A DNA stretch of 64,000 nucleotides from Reticulitermes lucifugus. Lineage: Eukaryota; Arthropoda; Insecta; Blattodea; Rhinotermitidae. Below the pieces are notes generated by a model. It made no database searches. It had not been told where the DNA came from and was given only the letters and a program-made list of their open reading frames with translations. The first letter of the stretch is position 1, and each line of letters begins with the position of its first letter. The translations under genes were made by a program, and so were the position numbers. Below, piece after piece: positions 24,441-35,940 of the stretch. The DNA lies in contig JAKCWW010000809.1 of assembly GCA_026260175.1 (NCBI GenBank), forward strand, positions 27,140 through 91,139, read 5' to 3'.

Positions 24441-24583
24441 CTATCAAATTATATATATATATATTTATAGCATAAATACGCTACTATTCCCAGGATTTTA
24501 TATGCTTAAATACTGGCATTATGTGTGATATAAGAGACGTTATTAGATGAACTAATGGGTGTGTAGTACGTGTAAACTTGGGA

Positions 24584-24625
24584 CCCCCTGATGATGGCTT
24601 CTTGAATCCGAAACATATGTAGGGG
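24584..24625 (+). ncRNA. Hammerhead-ribozyme-like motif, right arm of the Penelope-like element
   Basis: Inverted copy of the left-arm motif: CCCC, CTGATGA, extra T, helix II, GAA, ACATATGT, A, GGGG. Predicted cleavage is after A24621. Helix II carries one mismatch here (GGCTT against AATCC) where the left arm is perfect, so this copy is slightly more decayed. Confidence 0.65.
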
Positions 24626-24884
24626 CAATCGATTCTGTATATGAAAATACAGTGCATATGTTGATTTTAATCTTGTGATGACTAAATAAATCCTTCCAAA
24701 ATATGGTAAAGTTTAAACACCTGAGACCAATAATATCAAATCAAAATCGCATTCACGAAAAAACGAAAAACAGGTTAAATTCGGGGATTCCTTGCTACCA
24801 TTCAGTTCAAAATCGTTTAGCGTCCCCCTCTTTTATATAGGCGTAGATCTAATAACGTAAAGATTAAAATACAAGACTCTGAAC

Positions 24885-25305
24885 TTCATGTAATGTTTTA
24901 TGTGGGAGTGAAACTTGGCCTTTTACTATGTCAATGCCGGAGAACTAGAAACGACGTGATTGTGAAGAAAATGCTAGTGACAGTATTTGGAACAGAGGGA
25001 TGAACAAAACTACCTAAAGATAGTCTTGTAATTTTCATCAAAACACGTAACTGCGAAATTCGTAATTATAGTACGAAAAAGGGAACCTGGAGAACCTTGG
25101 CGTAGGTGGGAGGATTATATCAAAATAAAAGCCAGAACATGGGGAGTGAGAATGTGAATTAGATTCAACCAACTCAGGACACGTTCAGTAATGGGCTTTT
25201 GTGTACGCTGCAATGAACCTTCGGATTCAAAGGTATACGGAGAATTTCTTCACCAGCTGACCGACTACTACTTTCTCAGTAAGAACCCTCCTCAGTGGAT
25301 ACACT
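24885..25305 (+). mobile_element. LINE reverse-transcriptase tail, decayed
   Basis: TATGTGGGAGTGAAACTTGG, GGAGAACTAGAAACGACGTG, AGTATTTGGAACAGAGG, GAGAACCTTGGCGTAGGTGG, CAATGAACCTTCGGATTC and GAATTTCTTCACCAGCTGACC follow the family order for about 400 bp. Confidence 0.6.
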
Positions 25306-25413
25306 TAGAGGTCTAGTGTTGTCAGCAGTGATATTACTAAACTGCTATTGGTCCTGCCATTCTCAGCAACACCTCACGTACACAGCGAAATATAAAAGTT
25401 TCCTTGAGAAATA

Positions 25414-25803
25414 CTAAAGTGTGGTGCTGTTTGAGAATTCTTTCCGGGAAATTATTTTATATTTAGAAAGCCATTCCTCGTCGGCAGCGAACTGCCTCTT
25501 GGCACTGACCACTGTGCGCCCTTGAAATGTCACAGCTGATTCATACCATTTAGAATGGTATGACTTTTTCGAGACAGAAGTTCTCTTTGAAACTTGCAGA
25601 CGCTCTGGTTGGTTGGATTTGTTGTTTCTGCTGTTTGCTTGCCTCGAGCTCCATAGGTTTCTGTCACGACACATATTATGTTGGTAGATAAAAGATAATG
25701 CAGCTCTAGGCACGCGACCCAAGTGTGAAGCTTGACATCTGTATTCTCTATGTACATGATGCACTGCATTACCTAAGTAGGACGATGCTCGGTACCTTGT
25801 CAT
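25414..25803 (-). CDS. Unrecognised 129-codon ORF, doubtful
   Basis: The second longest open frame outside repeats and gaps. The product is basic and rich in Ser, Arg and Lys with no domain I can name. The surrounding 500 bp is not an identified repeat. No splice or promoter evidence supports it, so chance is the likelier explanation. Confidence 0.12.
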   Translation of the reverse strand: MTRYRASSYLGNAVHHVHREYRCQASHLGRVPRAALSFIYQHNMCRDRNLWSSRQANSRNNKSNQPERLQVSKRTSVSKKSYHSKWYESAVTFQGRTVVSAKRQFAADEEWLSKYKIISRKEFSNSTTL

Positions 25804-25837
25804 CCGTTTGGACAGCCATTACCTACATTTAAGGCAT

Positions 25838-25879
25838 TATTATCATCATCATCATCAACAACAACAACAACAACAACAC
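25838..25879. repeat. (ATC)n then (AAC)n compound microsatellite
   Basis: ATC units followed directly by AAC units. It borders a D-arm-like CAGCTCAGTCGGTAC at 25891, possibly the 3' tail and head of unclassified SINE-like pieces. Confidence 0.75.
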
Positions 25880-25997
25880 TAGGGTGTGTACAGCTCAGTC
25901 GGTACAATGACGGAAGATAATCGGCAGGGTCACAGATTTTTGCTTTCATCATCCAATCCAGACGGGGTCTGGGGCCAAACAACTTCCTGTTTAATGG

Positions 25998-26288
25998 ATA
26001 AGGTAAAGGTAAAAGTTCACACTAGAACAGGCCATGAAGGCCGAGAGGGGGAGCAGAGGTATAGCTCCTCTTTCTTTAACCTTGGCGCTAGATGGGATGA
26101 GTAGTCAACGCCACGCCCTGGCCGCTTTACCCCTGGAAAAGAGATCCGATACCCATTGTACAGGAGGCTGGGTTGGTCCCAGGGTCGGTCTGGACGGGTG
26201 CGGAAAATCTCGCCCCCCACCGGGATTCGACTCCCGGACGGTCCTGTCCCTAGCGAGTCGCTATACCGACTGCATTATCCAGGGCCGT
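25998..26288 (-). mobile_element. SINE-A copy with probable target-site duplication
   Basis: Full length in reverse: AGGTAAAGGTAAAAG tail, GAACAGGCCATGAAGGCC, CAACGCCACGCCCTGGCCGC, GGGATTCGACTCCCGG (B box) and TAGCGAGTCGCTATACCGAC (head). Flanks GTTTAATGGATA (25989) and GTTTAATGGGTA (26287) are a likely 12-bp duplication with one mismatch. Confidence 0.8.
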
Positions 26289-26299
26289 TTAATGGGTAA

Positions 26300-28830
26300 A
26301 GCGGCTGCGAAAATGTCCACTCACCATCATTCACTGGTAAAGCCGAACTTAAGGATACATGGAGTCAGAAAAACTGGACGTTGCAGGGAAGACAAAATCT
26401 GTGCCCTTAACAACCTAACCCCGATTCCCCAGTCATCCGGTCCGCAACCTACTCATTACGGTAGTGACTGGGCTACTGGTTACCCGGTTGAAACAACACA
26501 ATAATAATAATAATAATACATTAATAACTATTAATATTAAATATGTTGACTCGAAGGGAAAGTATTTAATCGTGTGACAATATGCGCATGAGCTCAGTTA
26601 CATTTTGCTACCAATTCGTAAAATCCAATTTGACATGCTTTTCTACACGCAACAAGAGCTTCTCGGGCGGAATCGTGCTAACAATCAATATTTCGAACAT
26701 TTGTCACTCCTCCATCATCATAGTGGATGTGAGGAGTGAACACAAGAACATAAATAAGACACTAACAACACAAGATGTGCCGGACCGCAAGTACGAAACA
26801 GGACAGACGGCTTCAAGATTTCTGCCCGGAATTTCTTGTTAGTTTCATGTTCAGTCCTACAAACTAAAAAAATATAGTTTTACAACATAAGTGCATCATT
26901 TCTTCCAAGCCGAAAGCTCAATGCGGCACACTAAACGCAAATATCGTGGCAAAACATTTCACACATGACTGGAAAACTACGTCAACAGTTTCCGCAATAT
27001 TGTAAGTTCTATGTGCCTACATTTCATAAATACGGTTAAGTGCGGTGAAGAGCAGAACGTAACAAAATTGGGCGTTTTCTTGAAGGATATTTTAACCTCA
27101 CTCCACGGATCAGAGGCTTTCTTAAAATGTCAATACTGGCCCAACTACGCTTTCTGGGAAGGTCGTGTTCACCACCACACATTCAAAATTCATACTGACA
27201 AACTTCTGTCATTATTTCAAAAACAGCACATCCCATGAACACACAATCACAGCATACAGTGCCACTGCGGAGCCACATTCTGGGATCGCAATTTGTTACA
27301 GTCTATGCAGTAATTACAACAAAAATTTAACCTTTAAAAAACTATTAGTAACTATAGGTACCACCCCCTGTAACATTTAAAAACTCTACATTTTGACCTC
27401 ACAGTATATTTATGTGATTCCTATTACTCTCACACGACGATTTTCCGAATGACATTAACTGCTTGGTCCTTCTAATGTGACGTATGAAATAAAAATGTAT
27501 ATATAAGGTACATCAATTACCATCTTCTTCTTTGTTTCTTAGTCTGATCTCTTTCTAACAAATCACTGTAGGTGCAGAGGTTATTGTTGCACTTGATCAC
27601 ACTCACTGACACACACACACTCCGTAGGATTCCACTGGACGAGGGATCGGCTCGTCACAAAGACCTCTACCTGACAACACACAACATTCACAAGAGACAG
27701 ACACCCATGCCCCCGGCGGCATTCGAACCCGCAATCCCAGCAAGCGAAGGCCGCAGACCCACGCCTTAGACCGCCCGCCCACTGGGATCGGCACTCAGGA
27801 TCTCGTCGATACAAATTATTAGAGCCTAATGTCCCCCACTTAACTGAGGCATTTGGTTTATGTTATTTTCCTCCAAACGCTAATTGGTTCATGTTGTTTA
27901 GAAAAATAACTAGAGTTTATTGTGAGAATAATACAAAGCACGTAAAATAGACTCTGGGGGCACAATGGGAGTTCCTATACTAGGTGATATACATGTAGTA
28001 ACTGCCGTGATTTAAGGGAATAATATTGGCCACAAAATGGACAGAGACGCACTGAGTAATTTAGCTGAAGAGTACGCAGTTGGTCTTACCAATCAACTTC
28101 AGTAACTGAACTAAACATAAAGGTTAACACAAAAGAATCTTCAAGCCAACTGTGATAAATTCTTCCACTGTAGCGAGCTATGAAGTGTTCAATAACGAAC
28201 GGTTTCATGTTTGCCGAACTGGAGTGAAGTAATCCATCAACGGAGAATGGAAATGTTTCTGTTGAATGGGAGATAGATATCTTCATGTCGCATGTCGTTT
28301 CTAAACACCTAAACACTTAGTTTGGGGACTACTCGACGAGAGAGATTACTGCGCAACAGGCAACTCTTACAATGAGCGGACCGAGTTCGAGGCCTGGTCG
28401 CAGAACTTTCCCGGGAGTTTTCCACGGTCACCTACTGATCAGTTTTCCATTCTTCAGTTAATATAGGCCTACTCGATTCTAAACGGCTTCGGACTCTTAC
28501 AGAAAAACCGATACGTGAAAGAATCGATGAATTAAGGGACTCATAATACTAATTATTTCTGTTTTGTGACCTACAGTCGGTTTTTGTCAATTTTTCAATG
28601 ATCAATCTGCAACTTTGTAACGCGAACTAAGGGCACATGCGACTTATACGTAATTTGGAAATGAAAGAAATATTACCATTCATTGAATAACATCTCCTTC
28701 ACACTGTACTGCACTCTCGTGGCAATAATAAAAACGGATGCTTGTTATTATATACTGGTATGTAGGCTGTATTATTGAGGCGAACATAGTTGTTCCAACG
28801 CACTTCGTTAAACATGCACTGAATACTTAT
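26300..28830. other. Intergenic apart from SINE-C at 27588-27797
   Basis: No coding signal. A GTTCGAGGCCTGG at 28384 may be the B box of another decayed tRNA-like repeat. Confidence 0.45.
27588..27797 (-). mobile_element. SINE-C copy
   Basis: Reverse: GATCACACTCACTGACAC, GACCTCTACCTGACAACAC, AAGAGACAGACACCCATG, GGCATTCGAACCCGCAATCC (B box), CACGCCTTAGACCGC (A box), CACTGGGATCGGC. Confidence 0.8.
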
Positions 28831-29068
28831 AATGTGTGAAATAATAGTTTACACTGTAATTAAATTTATATTCGATGTGGCAATGAAGGTCTTGTATGGT
28901 GAAATGTTTAAGTACAAAAAAGTTGGAATTACATATAATCATAGTTTATACTGGACCGACAGGAATCAAATTCAAATTCGACGAACGTTTCGTGTAGACT
29001 GCCAGTACCAAATTTGATCAAAATCTATTCAACAGTTTCCGAGGTGACACATGCGCAAGGACAGTGCC

Positions 29069-29222
29069 ATGGTTGAGGCGATTAGCCGCCGGTCTCTCAC
29101 CGTGGACACCCGGCCAGTCCATGTGAGACTTGTGGTAGACAAAGTGGCACTGGGACAGGTTTCCCTCCTAGTACTTCGGTCTCCGCCTGTCGGTACCGTT
29201 CCGGTGATCTGTCACTGACGCT
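29069..29222 (+). mobile_element. SINE-B copy (tRNA-headed)
   Basis: GTGCCATGGTTGAGGCGATT (A-box region), GCCGCCGGTCTCTCACC, GTCCATGTGAGACTTGTGG, AAGTGGCACTGGGACAGG and GCCTGTCGGTACC match the reverse copy at 42562-42714. The B-box region is damaged (ACCCGGCCAGTCC). Confidence 0.7.
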
Positions 29223-29799
29223 CTATAATATCTACAATTAACACTATTGTTAAAGAAGACACTTAAAAAGCACGCGAAAGGACATACAGAGCGACACGCA
29301 ACACCCGACTAGACACGCACTTCATACAAAGAATAGCAATTAATCAGCAACCAAGGAGCATCTTTCAGAACAGATTATTGGTCGTAATTAATGGCATCCA
29401 GTGCGAATAAGAGATAATTATACAACGGATCGATAGCGACCTGGGAATATTACGTTGTGTCGATCTGTACGGTGGCAGGAATGTCAATAAAACACTTTCA
29501 GAATTCTACAGCGTGAATCATTTAACACTGAAGCATTAAATCCTCTCCCAAAAATTAAGAAGGTACCCACAGAGAAATTGAGGAAGTTGCTGAGGTACGG
29601 ATGTGAAACCGAAGAAAGCAAACTAATTTCTATACATTTAAATACTTTATTTGCCCGAACTGCGAAACACAGGAAAAATTACCTCTCTTTGTTAGGTGAA
29701 CGTTTCGTAAATCGCGTGTTACAAAGTTCTGAACTGAAATTCCATTCTGCAGGCATGGAAATCTTCCCGAACGAGGAGATGCTACATAGTTGAGCTAAA

Positions 29800-29850
29800 A
29801 ACCCAACATTTTGGAGATCTGCTGTCTCCATCATCAGAAACTGTTGACGG
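29800..29850 (-). mobile_element. Decayed hammerhead-like motif
   Basis: On the - strand: CTGATGA, T, GGAGA...TCTCC (helix II), then AAAAT in place of GAAAC, and GTTGGG. The CUGANGA box and helix II are intact but the GAAA box has lost its G, which should abolish any ribozyme function. Confidence 0.45.
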
Positions 29851-30329
29851 CCGCAGCATATTCTTCCGGAAACAACTACCCAACAGACTACAGATGTCAT
29901 AACCTTGAAAGAGCACAATATGAACCCTTTTCCTCCCCCCCCCGGTGAAGTTTTACGAGGAATACGAAGTCATGAGACAGCAGGCAATACTGTGCCTGCA
30001 TCAGTTACGATTTCATACAAGATTCCTTGGTCTGGTAAGGCTTCCTGTCTCCAATGGATTCAGGCATACAGCCAGCTCTCTTCCGCCAAACCAATCGCTT
30101 TCAGAGCTTTGCATGAATCCCCTTATCCTGTGAAGACTCATAGATCAATCCATTTAGTTCAGCTCCCCAATGTTATACTCTCTGATGCTGGCGGTAGGCC
30201 TTAGGTATTCAATGAATGCATTATGAACTGAGACAAATATCATATAGGCCTAATACCAAGAACGTTCATTATATGGGTGCTGAACACGGTGTCTCACTCC
30301 AAGAAAATAATACATATTGAAAGCGTTTG

Positions 30330-30730
30330 GGACTGTGATGCTGAGGCGAATACATGGACTTTAGAGACACGAAGTAACAGGATGCTGGACAGATTTACGT
30401 GAAGCTGAGTTTCACAATCTGTAGTACTCACCAAACATCAGTAAGGTGGCCGAATCGGAAAGGATGAGATGAGCTTGACATTTAGCACGAATGAATGAGA
30501 AATTAGTGCAAGATTTTATTCGGAATACCTGATAGGAGATAGGCATGTAAAAAGGAAGATAATATTAAAATGGATTCTAAAATCAGTGAGTGTGGACGTG
30601 GACTGAAATTAATCGAAACGAGGTATGGTCCATTAGCCGAGTTCTGTAATAAATCATCTGGTTCCATAAAAGGCGAGAAATTTCTTGATTAAATGCGCGA
30701 CAGTCAACTTCCTAAGGATTGCTCGCTAGT
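30330..30730 (+). mobile_element. LINE reverse-transcriptase tail, decayed
   Basis: GAGGCGAATACATGGACTTTAG, GATAATATTAAAATGGATTC, GTGTGGACGTGGACTG, TAATAAATCATCTGGTTCC, AAAGGCGAGAAATTTCTTG and CAACTTCCTAAGGATTGCTC match successive blocks of the LINE tail and 3' end. Confidence 0.5.
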
Positions 30731-30734
30731 CTAG

Positions 30735-32600
30735 ATGCCTTAGGCTTTAAATTTAACGAACCTGTTAAACGGTCAACACTCCCGCTTTGTATCTGGATAG
30801 TGCTGGGTTCGTTTCTCAGCCAGTAGCTTGGCTAATCTGAATAGAGTTTCCGTTATTTTCTCAAACCCTGCAATAACGTTATAAAATGTGCCACAATTGA
30901 TTCCTCTCACATGAAAATTAACTACTCATATTCACCCTTCCATTCAGTGTTTTACAACCTGTGCAGTTGAAAAAGTGCTGTTAAATAAATAACTCCATTC
31001 GAGTTGCAACTATAAACTGTAACTTCAAGAAGTAAAAGCACGAGTACAGTAATGCACAATTCATTCCAAAATACGTGTACTTTTATGGTCTCTCCATCGT
31101 CATTATCATCATCATCACCATCCGTTTCTCTAAACCCTAACTGTTCCTGGAACAATTCACTCCTTTTCCTGAAAGGATTATGACGAACAGTTCCTCTTAC
31201 ACTCTCTGTTTCGCAAATCTGTTTCACAGTAACCAAAGCAACATATTTCGCTGTAGGTGTATCCGTATGTGAAAAAATATTCTGTTTTCGGTTTCCTTGT
31301 TACGCAATCAGACACAACAGGGTTTTAATGTACGAGGATTACGCCTATTCTGGTAAAAATATCTACGTAACTGCGGCACCTTATACCCACTTACACACTT
31401 GTTAGAAAGAAAAATAACACCAAATGGGACATGAATTCGTAATATTCGTTTCTTTAGTGAATATGTCAGAGGTTCGCGTCATTGTCAAACAAGAACCATT
31501 TAAAGGGCAAACACACACAGTTTTACCCATAGATATATTTATAATCTCTGTAACGTCATATGCCTCGGGCATGCTTAGAAAAATAAATAGAAAAAAACAT
31601 CTATAGTTCAAAGGTTATTTTGTTACTGCAGGACATTGAGTGTGTGAGTTGTGTGGTAATACATCGTCAACAAATAGGCCTATTTAACTACTTTTTTTTT
31701 TATTCAGCAGACAACAAAGTCAGACGAAATTTAGCTTTTACTTAACTCCCCCTTTCATGATGACAGAGATGCATGTTTGATATTTTGCATGACGACTGAT
31801 CACAAACACACCTACAAATTACGTACGAACTAATACTTTTTATGTATTAACAGTTCCAAAACTCGACGACAGGACGATGCTCTCATGCTACAGTATCTGT
31901 GAAATTTAACACAATCGGAATGTGTATTAGTACAAATAATACAGAGAAGATGATAATTGTTATGACACCGTGACAGAGTTACCGCAAAATGAAAACATCT
32001 GAAGGAAAACAGACATCGTCAGTTCTTCCAAGAACGTTTTGTAAATTAAGAAACGCAATTCAGGTGTATCAAGGAGCTTGTCTCCCATGTAGAGTCCTCT
32101 GCGTGTGACGGGAGTAAGTGTAAGCTGAAGGACACGACAGGAACCGCATCGAAACTGATTTGTTACGAGACACAAAGGAGGTTGCTCTATATAGTACCAC
32201 AGACGTGATGATTAAAGCGAGAAAAGAGGTCATTAGCTCTGCTGGACTGAGCTCAGCTGTGTCCGTGCATTCAGTGAGGAGGATGATAGCAATCAACACA
32301 CTTTTAATTGGGGAACTGTGTTCAGGCTACCTAGGATGTGAAGACAGACAGGCAGGCAGCATTACGTTTCCCTCCTTGCACAGAACTGAAGAATGAAGTC
32401 ACTACCACACGACCTCGATAATCCTTTATGATTGTCATCACATCCGTGTGTGTGTGTCCCCCTCCAATAAATCTTTCAACAAGTCACGGGCATTCATTTC
32501 ATTTATCGCTCGAAACGCCACCTTGCTCTTTCAGTAACCTATTATGATTAGTACGGACGTCGAGATCATAAGAACACACGAGGTACAACCGACACTAAAG
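30735..32600. other. Intergenic, nothing recognised
   Basis: Short simple repeats (CATCAT at 31097-31122, poly-T at 31693, GT at 32446) and a CTGGGTTCGTTTCTCAGCC tRNA-like scrap near 30810. Confidence 0.45.
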
Positions 32601-32607
32601 ATAAAAA

Positions 32608-32695
32608 GATAAAGTTGTCCCCGTACACGCCGTGAAGACGTATAGAAAGAGGGCAGGGCTCCACTCATTCTTAACCTTGACACCAGATGGAGGTG
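32608..32695 (-). mobile_element. SINE-A 3' fragment, diverged
   Basis: GATAAAGTTGTCCCCG, GCCGTGAAGACG, CCACTCATTCTTAACCTTG and CACCAGATGGAGGTG follow the order of the SINE-A 3' half at 34600-34695 but with many changes. Truncated before the conserved middle. Confidence 0.45.
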
Positions 32696-33065
32696 CGCCG
32701 AACCGACACGAGTTTTAGAGATTATTATGTGGCCTATGGTGTTTAAAGTGTAAATATATTGAGTTTCATGTTTTACGGCAACAGAAGAAATGGACTTAGA
32801 CATTTATATGGTAAATATACCTTACGTTCTGTGCACGGTACTTGTGTACATCCAGCATTATACAACCAACACCGATGGTAAGGTTTTATCTGGCACATTT
32901 CAAGCATGGGATTCAGTGTAACTTGTTTGACAGATCATGAAAGTTAACCTTCTCCTACCAAGTTTAAGTTAAACCAACTAATGCACAATAATTATTAACA
33001 AAATAAGGTATTAGTTAATAATTATATACCAACAAATGCACTACACTGTTTTTTATGATTTCAGT

Positions 33066-33105
33066 ACCTACATATGTTTCGGCACTTTTGTGCCATCTTC
33101 AGGGT
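33066..33105 (-). ncRNA. Hammerhead-ribozyme-like motif of a Penelope-type repeat
   Basis: On the - strand: ACC (helix I), CTGAAGA, extra T, GGCAC-AAAA-GTGCC (perfect helix II), GAA, ACATATGT (helix III), A, GGT closing helix I. Same architecture as at 23541-23582, but with different helix I and II bases that still pair, so compensatory change is visible. Two Ns follow at 33116-33117. No endonuclease fragment was found beside it. Confidence 0.68.
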
Positions 33106-33573
33106 TGCCGTCGAANNTTCACAATCCTAATGCATCGGGTTCACTTTCACAATACGTAACTCTTGCAAGTTACCGTCACTGCACTTCACTGTTCGTAGTA
33201 ATTGGTTCTTCTTCTTTTATGTTATTAAAATTGAATCTTTTAAGATTTTGGTTGTCGCGGTATGGAATACTAAAAGTTGTTAAAATTTATTAAAATTGTT
33301 TTTTACACCTGGCTATGTATATTGGTTTTGCGATCAATATTGATCCTGTCCTTATGCTATGTTGACCGTACTGTTGTGTCGTGTGTACACACTGTATACT
33401 GTATACTGTAAATACTGACAGTATCACCTTTTAAATAAATATTAAAAAAGAAAGTACTCCCTTCCAGGCAGGCTGGCAAAGCAGCAAACTTCAAGGTTCA
33501 GCTCGTTACCTTACATTTGTCCTTCCAATATCAGGAATACTGAAATGTATGGAAGTGATTTTACCACAATCTA

Positions 33574-33930
33574 CTAGAGCATGTCGGTAGGTGTGAAACC
33601 TGTGGCTAATGTAGACTCTGTTAATATTAACAATGCACATTGTTGCAATTCTACAGAAATCTTTGTCTTCCTTTCCACGTGTTCATCTTGACGCGTAGAA
33701 GGACAGTTTGTTGAGTCGTGGCGAAGAAGACGGTTGTATTTTGTCTGTTTAAAATCGCCGAATCCAAAACTTCTTGAATGACAGTCAGCAATATCTATTC
33801 TCCTAAACTCACATGCTTCTCTTTCCGTCTTCATTATCGCAGCTGTAATAAATACGTTTTGATGCCAGACATAAGCGACTGATTTTACCATCAAAACGAA
33901 ACACAAAAGCAGGTCCAAGGTCCATTTCAC
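33574..33930 (-). CDS. Small ORF with apparent signal peptide, doubtful
   Basis: 118 codons on the - strand. The first 19 residues (basic start, then LDLLLCFVLMVKSVA) look like a signal peptide; the rest is soluble with scattered cysteines and no motif I recognise. It lies in DNA with no identified repeat. It could be a first exon, a decayed gene, or chance: AT-rich DNA of this length yields ORFs of this size regularly. Confidence 0.15.
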   Translation of the reverse strand: MKWTLDLLLCFVLMVKSVAYVWHQNVFITAAIMKTEREACEFRRIDIADCHSRSFGFGDFKQTKYNRLLRHDSTNCPSTRQDEHVERKTKISVELQQCALLILTESTLATGFTPTDML

Positions 33931-34590
33931 AAAACCAATGCAGCTAAAGTGGAATTTTCAACAGTTGACAAATTTCAGTTTAGCTTCCAAAGAATTGTAT
34001 TTTGGAGTAATTTACCACACTTGTATAACAGCTGACATATCTAAGGCCATTATTATGAAAATTAAATATCAGAATCTTCAAAAATCCATATTTATGCAAA
34101 TGTTACAAAACAGATGCCCACATTCATCGACTTTCCTTTAAGTCTCAAAACTGTACTCTTGTCATTTGCAACAAATCGAATTTCACATTATTGTTTCTAT
34201 GATAAACGTTCCCACCAGAAGTAACTGCATGCTACATAATCTTCCTTGAACAGCTCGAAGTTGCTGAGCTGGTTAAGAAATTCCCCGCTTTTGTGAAACT
34301 CCGATTTTAATCACCTTGTTCATCACAATTACCCGCTGCTTTATTCTGTCCTGATGCAGCTGCAGTACACAGCTCCATACTCTGCTTCTGTATGATCCAT
34401 TTTGAAATCACGTTCACATGTAGCTCTTTCCTAGACGTTGCTATAATGTTTCTATTTGAACGAAGAGAGCGTAAGTGAAAAGCACAAATTAGCAACATAA
34501 TTCAGGAAAGGCTAACGTTCGAATCGGTCTGTATCGTCAAGAGAGACAGACCGAGAAAGAAAAGTGTTTTATTTAATGATGATGTCAGTT

Positions 34591-34878
34591 AAAGGTAAAG
34601 GTAAAGTTATCCCTAGAACAGGCCACGAAGACCCAGATGGGGAGTAGAGGTATAGCTCTAATCTTTCTTTAACCCTGGCACTAGATGAGGGTGGGTGGTC
34701 AACTCCACGCCCCGGCCGCTATACCCCCGGGAAATAGACACGGTACCCATTGTATAGGAGGCTGGGTGGGCCCCAGGACCGGTCTGGACGGCTTCGAAAA
34801 ATCTCGCCCCCACCGGGATTGGATCCCCGGACCGTCCAGCCCGTAGCGAGTCGCTATACCGACAACGCTATCCCGGCT
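34591..34878 (-). mobile_element. SINE-A copy, full length
   Basis: From AAAGGTAAAGGTAAAGTTAT (tail) to GCTATCCCGGC (start of the tRNA-like head) in reverse. Contains ACGCCCCGGCCGCTATACCC, ACCGGTCTGGACGG, CCACCGGGATTGGATCCCCG (B box) and TAGCGAGTCGCTATACCGAC (A-box region). Confidence 0.8.
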
Positions 34879-34956
34879 AACTTACTAAGATTATATAGTG
34901 ATGGTGGTAAACAAATGAAAAATGCGTATGGAGCATTAGTGGTGTATTTCTGACAG

Positions 34957-35090
34957 GGGAAAAATAAACAACTCGGAGAAAAATCTGTCCCAGTGCCACT
35001 ACGACCACCACAAATCCCACGCGGACTGCCCTGGGATCGAACCCAAAGCTCCGTGGTAAGAGGCCGGCGACTAACCGCTTTTTTTATTGA
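34957..35090 (-). mobile_element. SINE-B copy
   Basis: Reverse: GACAGGGGAAAAATAAACAA, CTCGGAGAAAAATCTGTCCC, CACCACAAATCCCACGCGG, GGGATCGAACCC (B box), GAGGCCGGCGACTAACCGC (A-box side). It starts only 79 bases after the SINE-A copy at 34591-34878. Confidence 0.75.
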
Positions 35091-35940
35091 AGTTATGACT
35101 TCGTGCAATATGGTACATGGCCGTCTGGGCCTTGGCACAATCCTTGTAATATTGCAAAGAACAAGATTAGTCGAGTAACGAAATAACTAAAATCATGGAG
35201 TATATGATAACAGCCAGTGCGCTCTTCTGCCTCCATACGTTCTCTTATACAATGCAAATTCAAATGAACTAATACACGCCGAGAAAGCGCGCTCAAACTG
35301 AGTTTTAGACATTTATTCCGGAAGTGCCAGGTTTAAATTTTCACCGAGACACCGAATATTCGGACTCTTTTCTTTCGTGATACGCCTGTACCTCCACGAA
35401 AATGCCGGAAAACCCCACTAATAGTCCATGACAGCTCCTTCCACATCCTTTTCCATTCATTTATGATCCCACCATTCAGCGCCATACAGTTTGAGACATT
35501 TACAGCGTCGCTAAATAAACAATCTAAGAAATAAACACGCCAAACATAGTGCACCCTTTAAACTTCACTGCAGTGTTGACAAATAATAAACAAGTATATT
35601 CTAACTGACGTTTCCCAGGCAAATTCTGGTATATTTTAAAATAGCCACATTTTCTCATCTCAACTCCTTACAACATATCAAGTTGAAAATACGACGTTAA
35701 AATTAACAAAAAAAACTGACTACTTCACGCTCACACTGACCCCTACACGCATCGCATGTTAATAAAATACTGCTTTACGACAGCAAATGTTGGTAATTCT
35801 CATTTTGGTTTGTCACATCAAAGAATAAACGAAGGAGTATGAAGGTACGGAGAAACAGTTATAGCACAATTATGCCACTACGATCCTCGAAGTTGATGCG
35901 GAGCACAGGATCTGGTTAGGCTTCTACCTGCAGAGGTAGA

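Larger units (their letters stand above)
23490..24680 (-). mobile_element. Truncated Penelope-like element with inverted terminal arms
   Basis: Two arms, 23490-23709 and 24457-24680, are inverted copies about 95% identical by eye. Each holds a hammerhead-like motif. Between them lies a - strand remnant of a GIY-YIG endonuclease, the C-terminal domain of Penelope-like reverse transcriptases. Penelope-like elements are known to carry terminal repeats in direct or inverted orientation and to encode hammerhead motifs in them. The reverse-transcriptase domain is absent, so this is a 5'-truncated dead copy. Three Ns (23605-23607) sit in the left arm; the right arm reads gtg on the + strand at the same place, so the left arm probably had cac. 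Confidence 0.85.

Noticed and set aside
26034-26504. 156-codon open frame on the + strand
   Set aside because: It runs antisense through a SINE-A copy; GC-rich SINEs give open frames by chance.
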